The translations under genes were made by a program, and so were the position numbers. A stretch of DNA of 64,000 bases from Saprospiraceae bacterium (GTDB taxonomy: Bacteria; Bacteroidota; Bacteroidia; Chitinophagales; Saprospiraceae), in the NCBI GenBank assembly GCA_021739645.1, contig JAIPBL010000003.1:1-64000 (forward strand). Reading direction: 5' to 3'. Positions 8,829 through 18,014 of this stretch are shown piece by piece. Within the stretch, counting starts at the first letter, position 1, and every line of letters starts with the position of its first letter. The notes under the pieces were generated by a model that saw nothing but the letters and a program-made list of their open reading frames with translations, searched no databases and had not been told where the DNA came from.

Positions 8829-10274
8829 ATGAAACGTCGAAAATTTCTCCAACAAATGGGCTATTCCGTGCCTGTTGCGCTAGCGCTTCCCACTTTACTT
8901 TCATCCTGTAGTAAAAATGGACAAGACGACGATGGTGGCATTACTCCGGTAAATAAATTCAAAGATTACACAGTAGTAGTAGTAGGTGCAGGCGCAGCGG
9001 GTTTGTATGCTGGCTGGTACCTGCAAGAACGTGGTTTCAACGTCAAGATTTTAGAAGCATCGGATAGGGTAGGAGGCCGGGTACGCCACCTGAGTGGCTT
9101 CGCCGATTTTGATATAGAGCTTGGTGCCGAGGAAATTCACGGAAACAACTCAGAATGGTATCGGATTGCCACAGAGCAAGTGAAGGCCAAGCTGAACGAT
9201 GCTGCGAAAGATGATTTTTATTTTTTTAAGCAGGACTTTGCCGACCAAAACGAACCGGCGCTTAAATCGGAATCGTTTTCAAACCAATTTCAGGAATTTG
9301 CCAAAACGATGCAGTTTGTAGCGGATGCGCCTTCTTATTCGGGTGCCGATTTAACCGTGGAGAATGTATTTTCTACTTCCGGTATCTCGTGGAATATGTT
9401 TGGTGTGGCAAACGGGTTGCTTGGTAACGAATATGGTACCTCCAACAATCGGTTGAGTATCAAAGGTTTAGCGGAAGAAGACAGTCTTTGGTCGGCTGGT
9501 GACGAGAGCTACGAACTCAAGGACAAGACCATGCTCTTCATTTTGGAAACCAAATTTGCAGCGATTTTGCCCAAGGTCAAGAAGAATACCCAAGTCAAAA
9601 AGATTGACTACTCAGGAACCAAAATTGTCCTGACTGACCAAGCAGATGAGACCTACCAAGCAGACAGGGTAATAATCACGGTGCCTCTAACGGTGCTCAA
9701 AGGGGGTGATATCCAATTCATACCTGCCCTGCCTTCAACCAAAGTGGATGCCTACTCCAATATAGGGATGGGCGGCGGCCTGAAAGCCATTTTTAAGTTC
9801 AGCACCGCTTTTTGGGAAGGCATTACATTGGAAAAACTTGGTTCCGTCATTGGTTACAATGAGATACCGGAGCTATGGGCAACTGCTGTAGGTCGAGGAA
9901 CCACACCAATTCTCACCGCTTTTATTATGGGTGAAAAGGGCGAGCAGTTCAGTTCGATGACTCCTGAAGATGCAAAGGGCTTCCTGCTTGGCCATTTGGA
10001 CAATATTTTTGGGAACAACACTGCTTCGCAAAGCCTTCAGCAAGATGGATTTTACCTCATGGATTGGGGGAAACAGCCATTTATTAGAGGTACTTATTCC
10101 TATCCGAAAGTAGGTGGTGGCTTAATATTTAGGAAGGAACTTGCAGCCGATGTGGACGGGCTGCTATTTTTTGCGGGCGAGGCTACGCACTATGAGGGAC
10201 ACAATAGCACAGTCCATGGGGCAATCGAAACAGGAATTCGGGTTGTCGAAGAAGTAGAAGATTCAATTTCATAA
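8829..10274 (+). CDS. flavin-containing amine oxidase, exported (Tat/lipoprotein-like leader)
   Basis: This is a predicted FAD enzyme oxidising an amine or amino acid outside the cytoplasm. The ATG at 8829 gives a 481-residue protein starting MKRRKFLQQMG, where RRKFLQ matches the twin-arginine motif, and a cysteine in a lipobox-like LLSSC follows. The Rossmann motif VVVVGAGAAGLYAGWYL (about 42-58) is followed by the GG doublet DRVGGRVRHL, and the C-terminal amine-oxidase signature is LLFFAGEATHYEGHNSTVHG. Folded export with bound FAD by Tat would fit. The gene has its own promoter-like box and no obvious operon partners. Confidence 0.88.
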   Translation: MKRRKFLQQMGYSVPVALALPTLLSSCSKNGQDDDGGITPVNKFKDYTVVVVGAGAAGLYAGWYLQERGFNVKILEASDRVGGRVRHLSGFADFDIELGAEEIHGNNSEWYRIATEQVKAKLNDAAKDDFYFFKQDFADQNEPALKSESFSNQFQEFAKTMQFVADAPSYSGADLTVENVFSTSGISWNMFGVANGLLGNEYGTSNNRLSIKGLAEEDSLWSAGDESYELKDKTMLFILETKFAAILPKVKKNTQVKKIDYSGTKIVLTDQADETYQADRVIITVPLTVLKGGDIQFIPALPSTKVDAYSNIGMGGGLKAIFKFSTAFWEGITLEKLGSVIGYNEIPELWATAVGRGTTPILTAFIMGEKGEQFSSMTPEDAKGFLLGHLDNIFGNNTASQSLQQDGFYLMDWGKQPFIRGTYSYPKVGGGLIFRKELAADVDGLLFFAGEATHYEGHNSTVHGAIETGIRVVEEVEDSIS

Positions 10275-10657
10275 AACTTTGCAAATGTTTTGAGGCAACG
10301 TATTTATTTTTGCCTTCTAGGAATATAATTTCTTGTTTGGTCGTGTTTTCAAGCTTTGCGATGGTTTGACTGCTAGATTATCAGGTTGGATTTGGTATAA
10401 ACAAGGCGGGTGGGCAATTAATTTTAATTTTTTTTACGAATTATTCTTTTTGGTATGAATCTTTCTATATCTTTGGCCGAGAGAAAGAAAGATTTTTAAC
10501 CCTGCGATTCCAAGACATACCTGCATTTTACGCTATACCTATTTTTATTAGCGTTGTAAGGCTATCTGCCTTTTCTGCATTAGAGTTTACTTCCCATGGC
10601 GTCATTTGATGCCGCATTTTTCAATTATTTTTTATAACCGACTAAAACACAAAGCGC
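10275..10657. other. gene-free stretch with a candidate promoter box
   Basis: No open frame with coding character was seen in these 383 bp. TATCTTTG at 10468-10475 matches the Bacteroidota -7 consensus; a TTG at 10450-10452 is 15 bp upstream. If used, the beta-helix gene would have a 5' leader of about 175 bases. No riboswitch was recognised. Confidence 0.35.
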
Positions 10658-11629
10658 GTGAAACCGACTTTGCTCATTACGCTGTTTTTGGCAATTTTCT
10701 GCCAAGCACAGTCACAAGTCATTTTTGTCCGTCAAGGAGCCATGGGGAATGGAACATCATGGTCTGATGCAAGCGGCGATTTAGCCGTTGCGCTCAAACA
10801 AGCTGCTTCAGGCACCCAAGTTTGGGTGGCTTATGGTACTTACAAAGCTACAACTGGCAATGACAGAAACGCATCTTTCCAAGTGAAAGACGGCGTAAGC
10901 CTCTATGGTAATTTCAATGGAACTGAGACTTCCATTGAACAACGCACGCATGAAGCCAGCGCTACCATACTTAGTGGTGAAATTGGTCAACCGGGCCAGG
11001 CCGATAATTCATTCAATATAGTTTTCATGAAAAACGCAGGTGAAAACACCATCATTGATGGTTTCGTAATAACTGCAGGCAATGCCAACAGTCAAGCAAA
11101 TGAGGGAATGAAGACTCGTTGCGGCGGCGGCATGTTCATTGACGGAGAGAATGGCAGCAGCAAGCCAACAATCAGCAACTGTGAATTCCGCAACAACTTA
11201 GGACGTGACGGTGCAGCTGTTTACAACAACGGTCGTAAAGGAGAGAGCAGCCCAGTTTTCGTAAACTGTATTTTTAAGAACAATGAAGCTGGCCTCGATG
11301 GAGGCGCAATGTATAATGATGGAAGGCTAAAAGGCCAAAGTAACCCTACGCTCACCAATTGTCTGTTTGAAAGAAATATGGGCACTTACGGTGGCGCTAT
11401 CTGCAATGCTACTGAGGATGGCACCTGTAACCTAGTCTTGGATGATTGCACCTTTAACGAAAATTCAGCCTACCTGCGTGGCGGTGCGGTCTTTAGCCTA
11501 AATGGCGATGAAAAATGCTACATAGAGTTGTTGAACTGCAAGTTCACAAGCAACTACCCGGACGACCAGAATATGATATTCACTACGACAGCTTCTCGGG
11601 GCAATGCCTATAAAATTAGCGTCAACTAA
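10658..11629 (+). CDS. secreted right-handed beta-helix protein (polymorphic outer-membrane-protein-like repeats)
   Basis: This 323-residue protein starts at GTG 10658 with a signal peptide (MKPTLLITLFLAIFCQAQSQ). It carries pectate-lyase-type beta-helix coils recognisable by repeating N-C-x-F-x-x-N units such as ISNCEFRNN, FVNCIFKNN, LTNCLFERN and LDDCTFNENS, alternating with GGG/GGAMYND/GGAICN turns. The N-terminal block (NGTSWSDASGDLAVALKQA) is common in Bacteroidota surface proteins. No T9SS sorting domain is visible, so it appears to be secreted without this tail or is truncated relative to longer relatives. The role is likely adhesion or carbohydrate binding, by family only. Confidence 0.8.
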   Translation: MKPTLLITLFLAIFCQAQSQVIFVRQGAMGNGTSWSDASGDLAVALKQAASGTQVWVAYGTYKATTGNDRNASFQVKDGVSLYGNFNGTETSIEQRTHEASATILSGEIGQPGQADNSFNIVFMKNAGENTIIDGFVITAGNANSQANEGMKTRCGGGMFIDGENGSSKPTISNCEFRNNLGRDGAAVYNNGRKGESSPVFVNCIFKNNEAGLDGGAMYNDGRLKGQSNPTLTNCLFERNMGTYGGAICNATEDGTCNLVLDDCTFNENSAYLRGGAVFSLNGDEKCYIELLNCKFTSNYPDDQNMIFTTTASRGNAYKISVN

Positions 11630-11742
11630 TAACATTCATAAAACCGAACGGAATTAGCTTCGAATCCAAACAAAACGACAATACCAACTAAAACATGATT
11701 CGCTAGCAATGTTAGTTCCACGAAATTTTTCCTAAAACTGGT

Positions 11743-11779
11743 AAGGGTGTTCAGGTTTTAAACTTGAACACCTTTTTTT
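11743..11779 (+). terminator. rho-independent terminator
   Basis: GGTGTTCA (11746-11753) pairs with TGAACACC (11765-11772), extended by A-T pairs into the following T run (11773-11779). It lies about 115 bp after the beta-helix gene stop. Confidence 0.8.
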
Positions 11780-11884
11780 ATTTCCACTTCTCCAACTATC
11801 TTTCCCGACTAAAAGCTGCTCCTTCTGCATCCAACTTTAGTCAACATGCTTTTCATGATAATCAGACGACGATTTGCCAGATAA

Positions 11885-13789
11885 TTGACCAAACCGCACG
11901 ACATACTCAAGCAATTCTGGGGGTTTGACGAGTTCAGGCCCTTGCAAGAAGACATCATTCGCTCAACGCTGGATGGTAAGGATGGGCTTGCATTGCTGCC
12001 AACCGGCGGTGGGAAGTCTATCTGCTTTCAAGTGCCAGCACTTTGCTTGGAAGGGGTATGCATCGTGGTCTCGCCACTGATTGCCTTAATGAAAGACCAG
12101 GTTACCAATTTGAAAAAGCGGGAAATCCAAGCAGAAGCAATTTTTTCGGGAATGTCCTACCGGGAAATTGACCGTATTTTGGATAACGCTGCATACGGAG
12201 GCGTCAAGTTCCTCTACCTGTCGCCAGAACGGCTCACTACCGAGCTTGTTCGAGAGCGTATCAAGCGGATGAACGTCTGCTTATTGGCTGTGGATGAGGC
12301 GCACTGCATCTCGCAATGGGGCTACGATTTTAGGCCACCCTACCTCCAAATTGCAGAAATCAGGGAGTTGATACCTGATGTTCCAGTTTTGGCACTCACT
12401 GCGACTGCAACACCAGCTGTTGTTGAGGATATTCAGGAAAAGCTGGTTTTTAAGAAAAAAAACGTCTTTCAAAAAAGCTTTTCCCGGCCCAACCTCTCCT
12501 ACGTAGTTTTGCCAGAGGACAACAAAAAAGCTCGACTTCTCGATATTCTGAGAAAAGTAAAAGGCACTGGCGTGGTCTATGCTCGCAACCGTAAGATGAC
12601 AAAGGAAGTCGCCCGGTATTTGGTGGAAAGCAAAATTTCTGCTGATTTTTACCATGCAGGGCTGCCACCAGACGAGCGTTCTCAAAAACAAGAGGCTTGG
12701 ATTTCGGGTAAAACGCCCATTATGGTCTGCACGAATGCCTTTGGAATGGGCATTGACAAGCCCGATGTTCGCACAGTTGTTCATCTCGACCTACCTGACA
12801 GTTTGGAGGCTTACTTCCAAGAAGCGGGTAGGGCAGGTAGAGATGGTAAGAAATCCTATGCCGTGCTTCTTTATTCCGAGGAGGACAAGCGTAATTTGGA
12901 ACGAAACCTGGTGATTTCGTTCCCCCCAGTTGCTGATATTCGACAGACTTACAGGGCGATGGGCAGTTATTTTCAATTAGCGGTTGGTGGCGGAGAATTT
13001 AAAAGCTTTGACTTTGACATCGCCGATTTTTGTAAAAATTTCAAACTCGACGTTGTAAAAACTTACTCCTGTATCAGGATTTTGGAGCAAGAGGGATGGA
13101 TTTCACTCACCGAGTCGGTTTGGATGCCTTCAAGTTTTATGGTTTTAGTATCAAGGGAACAGCTTTACGATTTTCAATTGAAAAACCCTGCATTGGACGG
13201 AGTCATCAAGTCGCTTTTGCGACTTACCGAAGGAGCGTTCCAGCATTTTGTGCCGTTTCAGGAGGCGGCAATAGCAAGGTTGCTGAAAACCAATCATGAC
13301 AAAGTGATTCCTGCCATCCATCATTTACACAAGGAAGGCGTCATTGAGTACCGACCTATGAAAGACAAACCCCAGCTTACCTTCATCAAGGAGCGGGCAG
13401 ATGCTTCCAACTTGACCATTGACCATGAAGCTTACAACCTTCGAAAAGAGCGTCACCGGCAACGCATAGAAAAGGCTATTGGCTATGCGACAACAGCCCG
13501 CTGCCGAAGCCAGCAGTTGCTTGAGTATTTTGGTGAAAACGGACCAACATGTGGTGTCTGCGATGTTTGCCTTGGCCGAACAAAAGCTGAACTTTCAGGA
13601 GATGATTTTGAGCGTTACAAGCTGAAAATCAAGCAGCTGGTCGTGGCAGAACGAATCACGGAACGCCAATTACTGGAAGCATTTTCATCAAATCGACAGG
13701 CCAATATTTTGCAAACGCTTGCCTTCCTGATGGATGAGGGACAGGTCACGGTTGAAAACGGATTTTTAACTTGGAAATCAGAGAAATGA
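11885..13789 (+). CDS. recQ: ATP-dependent DNA helicase RecQ
   Basis: This 3'-5' DNA helicase acts in recombination and replication-fork repair. The 634-residue protein starts at TTG 11885; an in-frame stop (11882-11884) is immediately upstream, so no earlier start exists. Visible elements are the motif 0 Q region (WGFDEFRPLQ), Walker A LPTGGGKS (about 37-44), DEAH box AVDEAHCISQWG (about 135), motif VI QEAGRAGRDGK, and the RQC zinc-binding cysteines ending CGVCDVC, followed by a winged helix. The C-terminal HRDC domain is short or absent. Its stop overlaps the start of the glycosyltransferase (ATGA), though the functions do not suggest a common pathway. Confidence 0.94.
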   Translation: MTKPHDILKQFWGFDEFRPLQEDIIRSTLDGKDGLALLPTGGGKSICFQVPALCLEGVCIVVSPLIALMKDQVTNLKKREIQAEAIFSGMSYREIDRILDNAAYGGVKFLYLSPERLTTELVRERIKRMNVCLLAVDEAHCISQWGYDFRPPYLQIAEIRELIPDVPVLALTATATPAVVEDIQEKLVFKKKNVFQKSFSRPNLSYVVLPEDNKKARLLDILRKVKGTGVVYARNRKMTKEVARYLVESKISADFYHAGLPPDERSQKQEAWISGKTPIMVCTNAFGMGIDKPDVRTVVHLDLPDSLEAYFQEAGRAGRDGKKSYAVLLYSEEDKRNLERNLVISFPPVADIRQTYRAMGSYFQLAVGGGEFKSFDFDIADFCKNFKLDVVKTYSCIRILEQEGWISLTESVWMPSSFMVLVSREQLYDFQLKNPALDGVIKSLLRLTEGAFQHFVPFQEAAIARLLKTNHDKVIPAIHHLHKEGVIEYRPMKDKPQLTFIKERADASNLTIDHEAYNLRKERHRQRIEKAIGYATTARCRSQQLLEYFGENGPTCGVCDVCLGRTKAELSGDDFERYKLKIKQLVVAERITERQLLEAFSSNRQANILQTLAFLMDEGQVTVENGFLTWKSEK

Positions 13790-14883
13790 AGCGAATCATT
13801 TGCACCGTCAGTAACGACCTCACTTACGACCAGCGGATGATTCGTATTTGCACTAGCTTGGCTGCTGCAGGCTACGAGGTGCTTTTGGTTGGTCGTGAAT
13901 TGCCAAATAGCAGGCCGGTAGCAACCCAGCTTTTCTCCCAAAAGCGAATGCGGTTATGGTTCAAAAAGGGCAAATTTTTCTACATCGAATTGAACCTAAG
14001 GCTACTGTTTTTTCTCCTTTTTTCAAAATTCGACATTGTGTACTCCGTTGATTTGGACACACTGCTGCCCGGAAGATTGATGGCCATCATGCGTCGAAAA
14101 ACCTGCGTTTTTGATGCACATGAGTATTTTACGGAACTCCCTGAATTGACTGATAGGCCAATCACTAAAAGGCTTTGGGAAATGGCTGCCAAGTTGGTAA
14201 TCCCGGGTTTACGTCATTGCATAACAGTTTGTCAAAGCCTCGCTGATATTTTTGAAAAAGAGTACGGCGTTCATTTTGAGGTGATAAGAAATGTGCCGCT
14301 AACTCGTCACCAACCAATATTTGAGAAAAAACCAAAATCCCCATTCGTATTAATTTACCAAGGTGCATTGAATGATGGCCGTGGATTGGAAGAAAGTATC
14401 CTTGCAATGAAATTGTTGGAGGGTGCTGAACTCTGGATTTGCGGAGAGGGCGACCTGTCAGAAGCGTTGCGAAGTTTGGTGGAAATAGATGAGCTGGTGG
14501 AGCAGGTCAAATTCCTTGGAAAACTGACACCCGACGAGCTTGCCCAACTCACCTTTAAAGCTGATTTGGGGCTTAACTTGCTGAAAAACAAGGGGTTAAA
14601 CTATTACTATTCACTTGCCAATAAGGCGTTTGATTACGTACAGGCGGGGCTTCCCTCCCTGAACATGGCATTCCCTGAATATGTGCAAATCAACAAGAAT
14701 TTTGGTGTGTTTCACCTGATTCAAACGCTTGAGCCAATGGAAATCGCAGCTGCTGTGCGCCATTTGCGAAGCGACAAAAAAGCCTACGATATGCTCGCCA
14801 AAAATTGCAGGCAAGCTGCAAAAACCCTGAACTGGCAGGTTGAATCAAAAAAATTGCTTGATTTTTTTGAAAAGCTCGCTTGA
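13786..14883 (+). CDS. glycosyltransferase (GT-B, family 4-like)
   Basis: This 365-residue predicted sugar transferase starts at ATG 13786, overlapping the recQ stop by 4 bp. The N-terminal domain begins MKRIICTVSNDLTYDQRMIRI with the paired pattern AAAGYEVLLVGR; the second half carries YQGALNDGRGLEESILAMKL, ICGEGDL and the donor-binding-like segment KAFDYVQAGLPSLNMAFPE, where the usual E-x7-E of GT4 enzymes is not clear. Sugar and acceptor are unknown. It is likely cytoplasmic or membrane-associated in surface polysaccharide synthesis. Confidence 0.8.
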   Translation: MKRIICTVSNDLTYDQRMIRICTSLAAAGYEVLLVGRELPNSRPVATQLFSQKRMRLWFKKGKFFYIELNLRLLFFLLFSKFDIVYSVDLDTLLPGRLMAIMRRKTCVFDAHEYFTELPELTDRPITKRLWEMAAKLVIPGLRHCITVCQSLADIFEKEYGVHFEVIRNVPLTRHQPIFEKKPKSPFVLIYQGALNDGRGLEESILAMKLLEGAELWICGEGDLSEALRSLVEIDELVEQVKFLGKLTPDELAQLTFKADLGLNLLKNKGLNYYYSLANKAFDYVQAGLPSLNMAFPEYVQINKNFGVFHLIQTLEPMEIAAAVRHLRSDKKAYDMLAKNCRQAAKTLNWQVESKKLLDFFEKLA

Positions 14884-14890
14884 TGCAAGA

Positions 14891-15331
14891 TTACAACTCC
14901 TTCAGTGAGTCAGTCGCAGAAGTATCATTGGCTTCCAGTTCCGCAGGGGGCACCGCTTTGTTCAGTTCCAGTTTGAACGGAAAATTGTTGATGCTCATGC
15001 TCATGCCTAAGAAGCTGGGCGTCAAAGAATCTATGGTGTAGATGATGGTTGGCTCTCCCTTTTGCTTGATTTCATGACCTGAAAAGCTGTACTTGTATTC
15101 TTGCTCCATCGTGGTCGGTGTGAGGTTGGTTTTCATAGTGCCAGCCTCGTCAAATTCGTAGTAAGTACCCGTCAGCGTTTCCGTCTGCTTGTCATTTCGG
15201 AAGGCCTTTGAGATTTCCCACCTGCCAGAAAGGTCAGCTCTATTGATTTCAGGTCTTTTGGGTGCATCGTTTTGGCAGGAAAATAAGAAACTAGTAGCAA
15301 GAAGGACAGTAAAGGAAAAATTGGATGACAT
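14891..15331 (-). CDS. small lipoprotein with lipocalin-like fold
   Basis: The function is not recognised. The ATG at 15331 gives 146 residues with a signal peptide ending in the lipobox LFSCQ (Cys near residue 20). The body resembles small Bacteroidota lipocalin-like lipoproteins: a GRWEISKAFRNDK opening, alternating beta strands (TGTYYEFDEAGTMKTNL, EYKYSFSGHEIKQKG) and an acidic tail. It is convergent with the glycosyltransferase and lies beyond the last permease gene, with its own strong promoter at 15441-15470, so it is probably not part of the permease operon. Confidence 0.7.
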   Translation of the reverse strand: MSSNFSFTVLLATSFLFSCQNDAPKRPEINRADLSGRWEISKAFRNDKQTETLTGTYYEFDEAGTMKTNLTPTTMEQEYKYSFSGHEIKQKGEPTIIYTIDSLTPSFLGMSMSINNFPFKLELNKAVPPAELEANDTSATDSLKEL

Positions 15332-15440
15332 GTTTCGGAGAGTTGAATCCCGTCGGTTCCGGTCTTTAAAAGCGGCCACGACAGCTGATTTTTTGAAATG
15401 CTGATGTTGAGCTTTTTGTTTACATAACTAATAAACGCAA

Positions 15441-15470
15441 CAAATTTAAGCAAATCCTGATATTTTTCAA
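15441..15470 (-). promoter_or_regulatory. Bacteroidota-type promoter for the lipoprotein gene
   Basis: On the minus strand TTG (15470-15468) is followed after exactly 19 bp by TAAATTTG (15448-15441), a full match to the TTG-N19-TAnnTTTG promoter. Transcription would start near 15434, leaving a 5' leader of about 100 bases before the lipoprotein ATG. Confidence 0.65.
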
Positions 15471-15530
15471 TGATCAGAATTTTTCAAAAAAAACTCCCAA
15501 GCAGCAACTGGTTCACCAATGATAATTTGG

Positions 15531-17924
15531 TTACTTGCTCCGCAATGATTTCACTGGGTTCGCCATTGCCGCCTTCACGCTTTGGAAGCTGACTGTCAGA
15601 AACGCCACAGCGATAGCCACCAGGCCCGCAATAACAAAATGCCACCACTGCATATCAATCCGAAAAGCAAAGCCTTGCAGCCATTTGCTCATTCCGAACC
15701 AAGCCAATGGTGCAGCGATGAGGATAGCGAGCAGCACAGGTTTCAAAAAATCCTTTGTTAACAGCCCAACAACCCCAGTCGCCGTGGCTCCCAACACCTT
15801 TCGCACACCGATTTCCTTTTTGCGTTGTTCAGCAGTGAATGCAGCTAGTCCGAACAGTCCTAGGCAGGAAATGAAAATGGTAAGCAAGGTGAAAATGAGC
15901 ACCACCCGACTCATGCGCCGCTCGCTGTTGTACATTCGGTCAAGCGTATCGTCTAGAAAGGTGTATTCGAATGCAGAAGTAGGTACGTGTTTTTTGAAAA
16001 CAGCCTCCAATTGGCTCATTGTGCTGCGCAAATCAGCTGTCTGTAATTTGATAAGCGTGAAAGGATTCCAAGCAATATTGTTTCCGTTGCAAAAAACATA
16101 TGGCGTAATCGGGCTGTGCAGGCTTTGGAAATTGAAGTCTTCCACCACGCCGACGATGGTAGTCGGTCTGCCATTGTACAGGCTTGGCAATGATTTGCCT
16201 AACGCTTCCTCGGGCGTGTAACCGAGGAACTCAATGCCCGCTTCGTTCATTACCACTTGAATCGTGGTGTCCTCCTTAGTTTTTGGTGGCAGGCTGCGCC
16301 CGGCGAGCAGCTTCAAGGACAGCACTTCCTCAAAACCCGGCTCGGCCCAGCAGGACGAAACGCCCACCATTTTTTCAGCTTGGCCGGGCTTGCTCATCAT
16401 GTAGCCGCTCGTGCCTTCGCCGGGGTAGGATTGCGACCTGACCACTTTTTTCACCGAACTAAGGCTGGCTGCCTCGGCATTGAAGGACTTGACTTGCCCC
16501 GCATTTTCAGCGCCCGAGGTAGTGATAGCCACTACCTGCTCTGGCACGAACCCCAGTTTTTTCTGGCTGATGAAATCAAGCTGCTGCTGGAAAACGATGG
16601 CTCCGATTATCAAGGCTACACAGACTGTAAATTGGCTGATGACCAATGTTTTACGAAAAAAATTGGCGCTTGACGCCCCGGTCTGAACGGGTGACAACAG
16701 TTTTTTTGGTGTAAACGAGGAAAGAAAAATCGCTGGGTAAAGCCCTGCCACCAAGGTGACCCCAGCCCAAACTGCTGGGAACGCCCAGCCCCATTTTGAT
16801 TGAAGCAATCGGAGGATGCTCATTTCCCTGCCAGCCATTTGCTCAAAAAGCGGCATGCAAACCTGCACCAATAATGTACCAACGGCCAACGAGACGGCTA
16901 CCAGAATCCCCGTTTCCACGAAAAACCGCTGCACCATCTGGCCGGAAGTGGCCCCAAGCGTCTTGTTGATGCCTACTTCCTGAAACCGCTGCTGTGAGCG
17001 GGCGGTGGTCATGTTCACGTAGTTGAAGCAGGCCAATAACAGCACGGACAGTGCCAGCCAGCCCAGCCAGCGCACCTGCCTGATGTCGCCAAGACGGGTG
17101 CTGTAACCTGCCTTCAATCCTTGCGAATACAGGTGCACTTCGGTAAAAGGTTGCAGCCAGAAACTGAACCACTGTTCATTTTTAGGCACTTTGCGGTCAA
17201 GCACCTCGTTCATTTGACGCTCAACGGCGGCCATGTCGGCATTGGGGTGAAGTTGGAAATAAGTCTCAAAACTGCAATTGCTCCAGTAGAGGTTTTTGGC
17301 CGCCCAATCTTGCGAAATGAACGAGGCCATCGCCTTTGCATCTAATGTTGAATTGTCGGGGAAATCTTCAAATACCCCAGTAACCACAAGGTCTCTGTCG
17401 TTTTCCAATTTTATGATTTTGCCCATCGGGTCATTTGCCCCGAATAGCTTGTGGGCAGTCTCCTCACTCAAAACCACCTTGTTCGGCCCAACGAGGGCCG
17501 TGGCCGGGTCGCCTTTCAGCAATGGCACATCAAACATGCTGAACACTGTGCTATCCACCCAGTACAAGTCCTTTTCTGCGAAATTTTGCCCTTCCACAGT
17601 TACGAAGGCCGTTTGCCCGAAACTATGCCGCAGGAAACGGCAGTACCCGTCCACTTCCGCAATATCCGCAGCGAACGTTGGCCCGGCAATATTGGGTGCT
17701 GTGACCCATTTTTCCACCGTGCCTTCATAGGTGACATCGAGGCCAGCACGGTACAAGTTCGAGGCGTTTTTATGGTATTTGTCGAAAGACAATTCATCCT
17801 TCACAAATAGCGCCAGCGCCAGCGAAACCGCCAGCCCAATGGCCAGCCCCAGCAGGTTGAGCGACGAAAAGAAAGGGTTTTTCAAGAGGTTTCGGAAGGC
17901 GATTTTGATGTGGTTTTGGAACAT
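15531..17924 (-). CDS. FtsX/MacB-type ABC permease, array member 1 (most distal)
   Basis: This 797-residue inner-membrane permease is last in the long operon. It contains an N-terminal membrane helix (about 20-42), a MacB-type periplasmic domain, a first FtsX block with three to four helices (about 285-450), a second periplasmic domain, and a second FtsX block (about 680-790). Each FtsX block has a coupling-type motif, but the first reads EVGINKTLG (about 315) where the others have VRK or MRK; the second is the normal EIGVRKVLG (about 702). It is also the only member ending SLRSK instead of SLRSE. Two FtsX halves in one chain suggest that one polypeptide is a pseudo-dimeric transmembrane unit needing two ATPase subunits. 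By family it exports or removes amphipathic compounds; the substrate is unknown. Confidence 0.88.
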   Translation of the reverse strand: MFQNHIKIAFRNLLKNPFFSSLNLLGLAIGLAVSLALALFVKDELSFDKYHKNASNLYRAGLDVTYEGTVEKWVTAPNIAGPTFAADIAEVDGYCRFLRHSFGQTAFVTVEGQNFAEKDLYWVDSTVFSMFDVPLLKGDPATALVGPNKVVLSEETAHKLFGANDPMGKIIKLENDRDLVVTGVFEDFPDNSTLDAKAMASFISQDWAAKNLYWSNCSFETYFQLHPNADMAAVERQMNEVLDRKVPKNEQWFSFWLQPFTEVHLYSQGLKAGYSTRLGDIRQVRWLGWLALSVLLLACFNYVNMTTARSQQRFQEVGINKTLGATSGQMVQRFFVETGILVAVSLAVGTLLVQVCMPLFEQMAGREMSILRLLQSKWGWAFPAVWAGVTLVAGLYPAIFLSSFTPKKLLSPVQTGASSANFFRKTLVISQFTVCVALIIGAIVFQQQLDFISQKKLGFVPEQVVAITTSGAENAGQVKSFNAEAASLSSVKKVVRSQSYPGEGTSGYMMSKPGQAEKMVGVSSCWAEPGFEEVLSLKLLAGRSLPPKTKEDTTIQVVMNEAGIEFLGYTPEEALGKSLPSLYNGRPTTIVGVVEDFNFQSLHSPITPYVFCNGNNIAWNPFTLIKLQTADLRSTMSQLEAVFKKHVPTSAFEYTFLDDTLDRMYNSERRMSRVVLIFTLLTIFISCLGLFGLAAFTAEQRKKEIGVRKVLGATATGVVGLLTKDFLKPVLLAILIAAPLAWFGMSKWLQGFAFRIDMQWWHFVIAGLVAIAVAFLTVSFQSVKAAMANPVKSLRSK

Positions 17925-17930
17925 GGTATT

Positions 17931-18010
17931 GAGATATTATTAGATTAGGATATTATTAGATTGGGATATTATTAGATTGGGTGATTGGAATATCCCAATA
18001 TCCCAATCTC
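17931..18010. repeat. tandem/inverted spacer repeat between permeases 1 and 2
   Basis: The word GATATTATTAGATTNG occurs three times in a row, followed by an inverted stretch in which ATTGGGTGATTGGAATA is answered by CCCAATATCCCAATC. Similar words occur in the next two spacers. There is no coding capacity. Confidence 0.6.
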
Positions 18011-18014
18011 ATTT

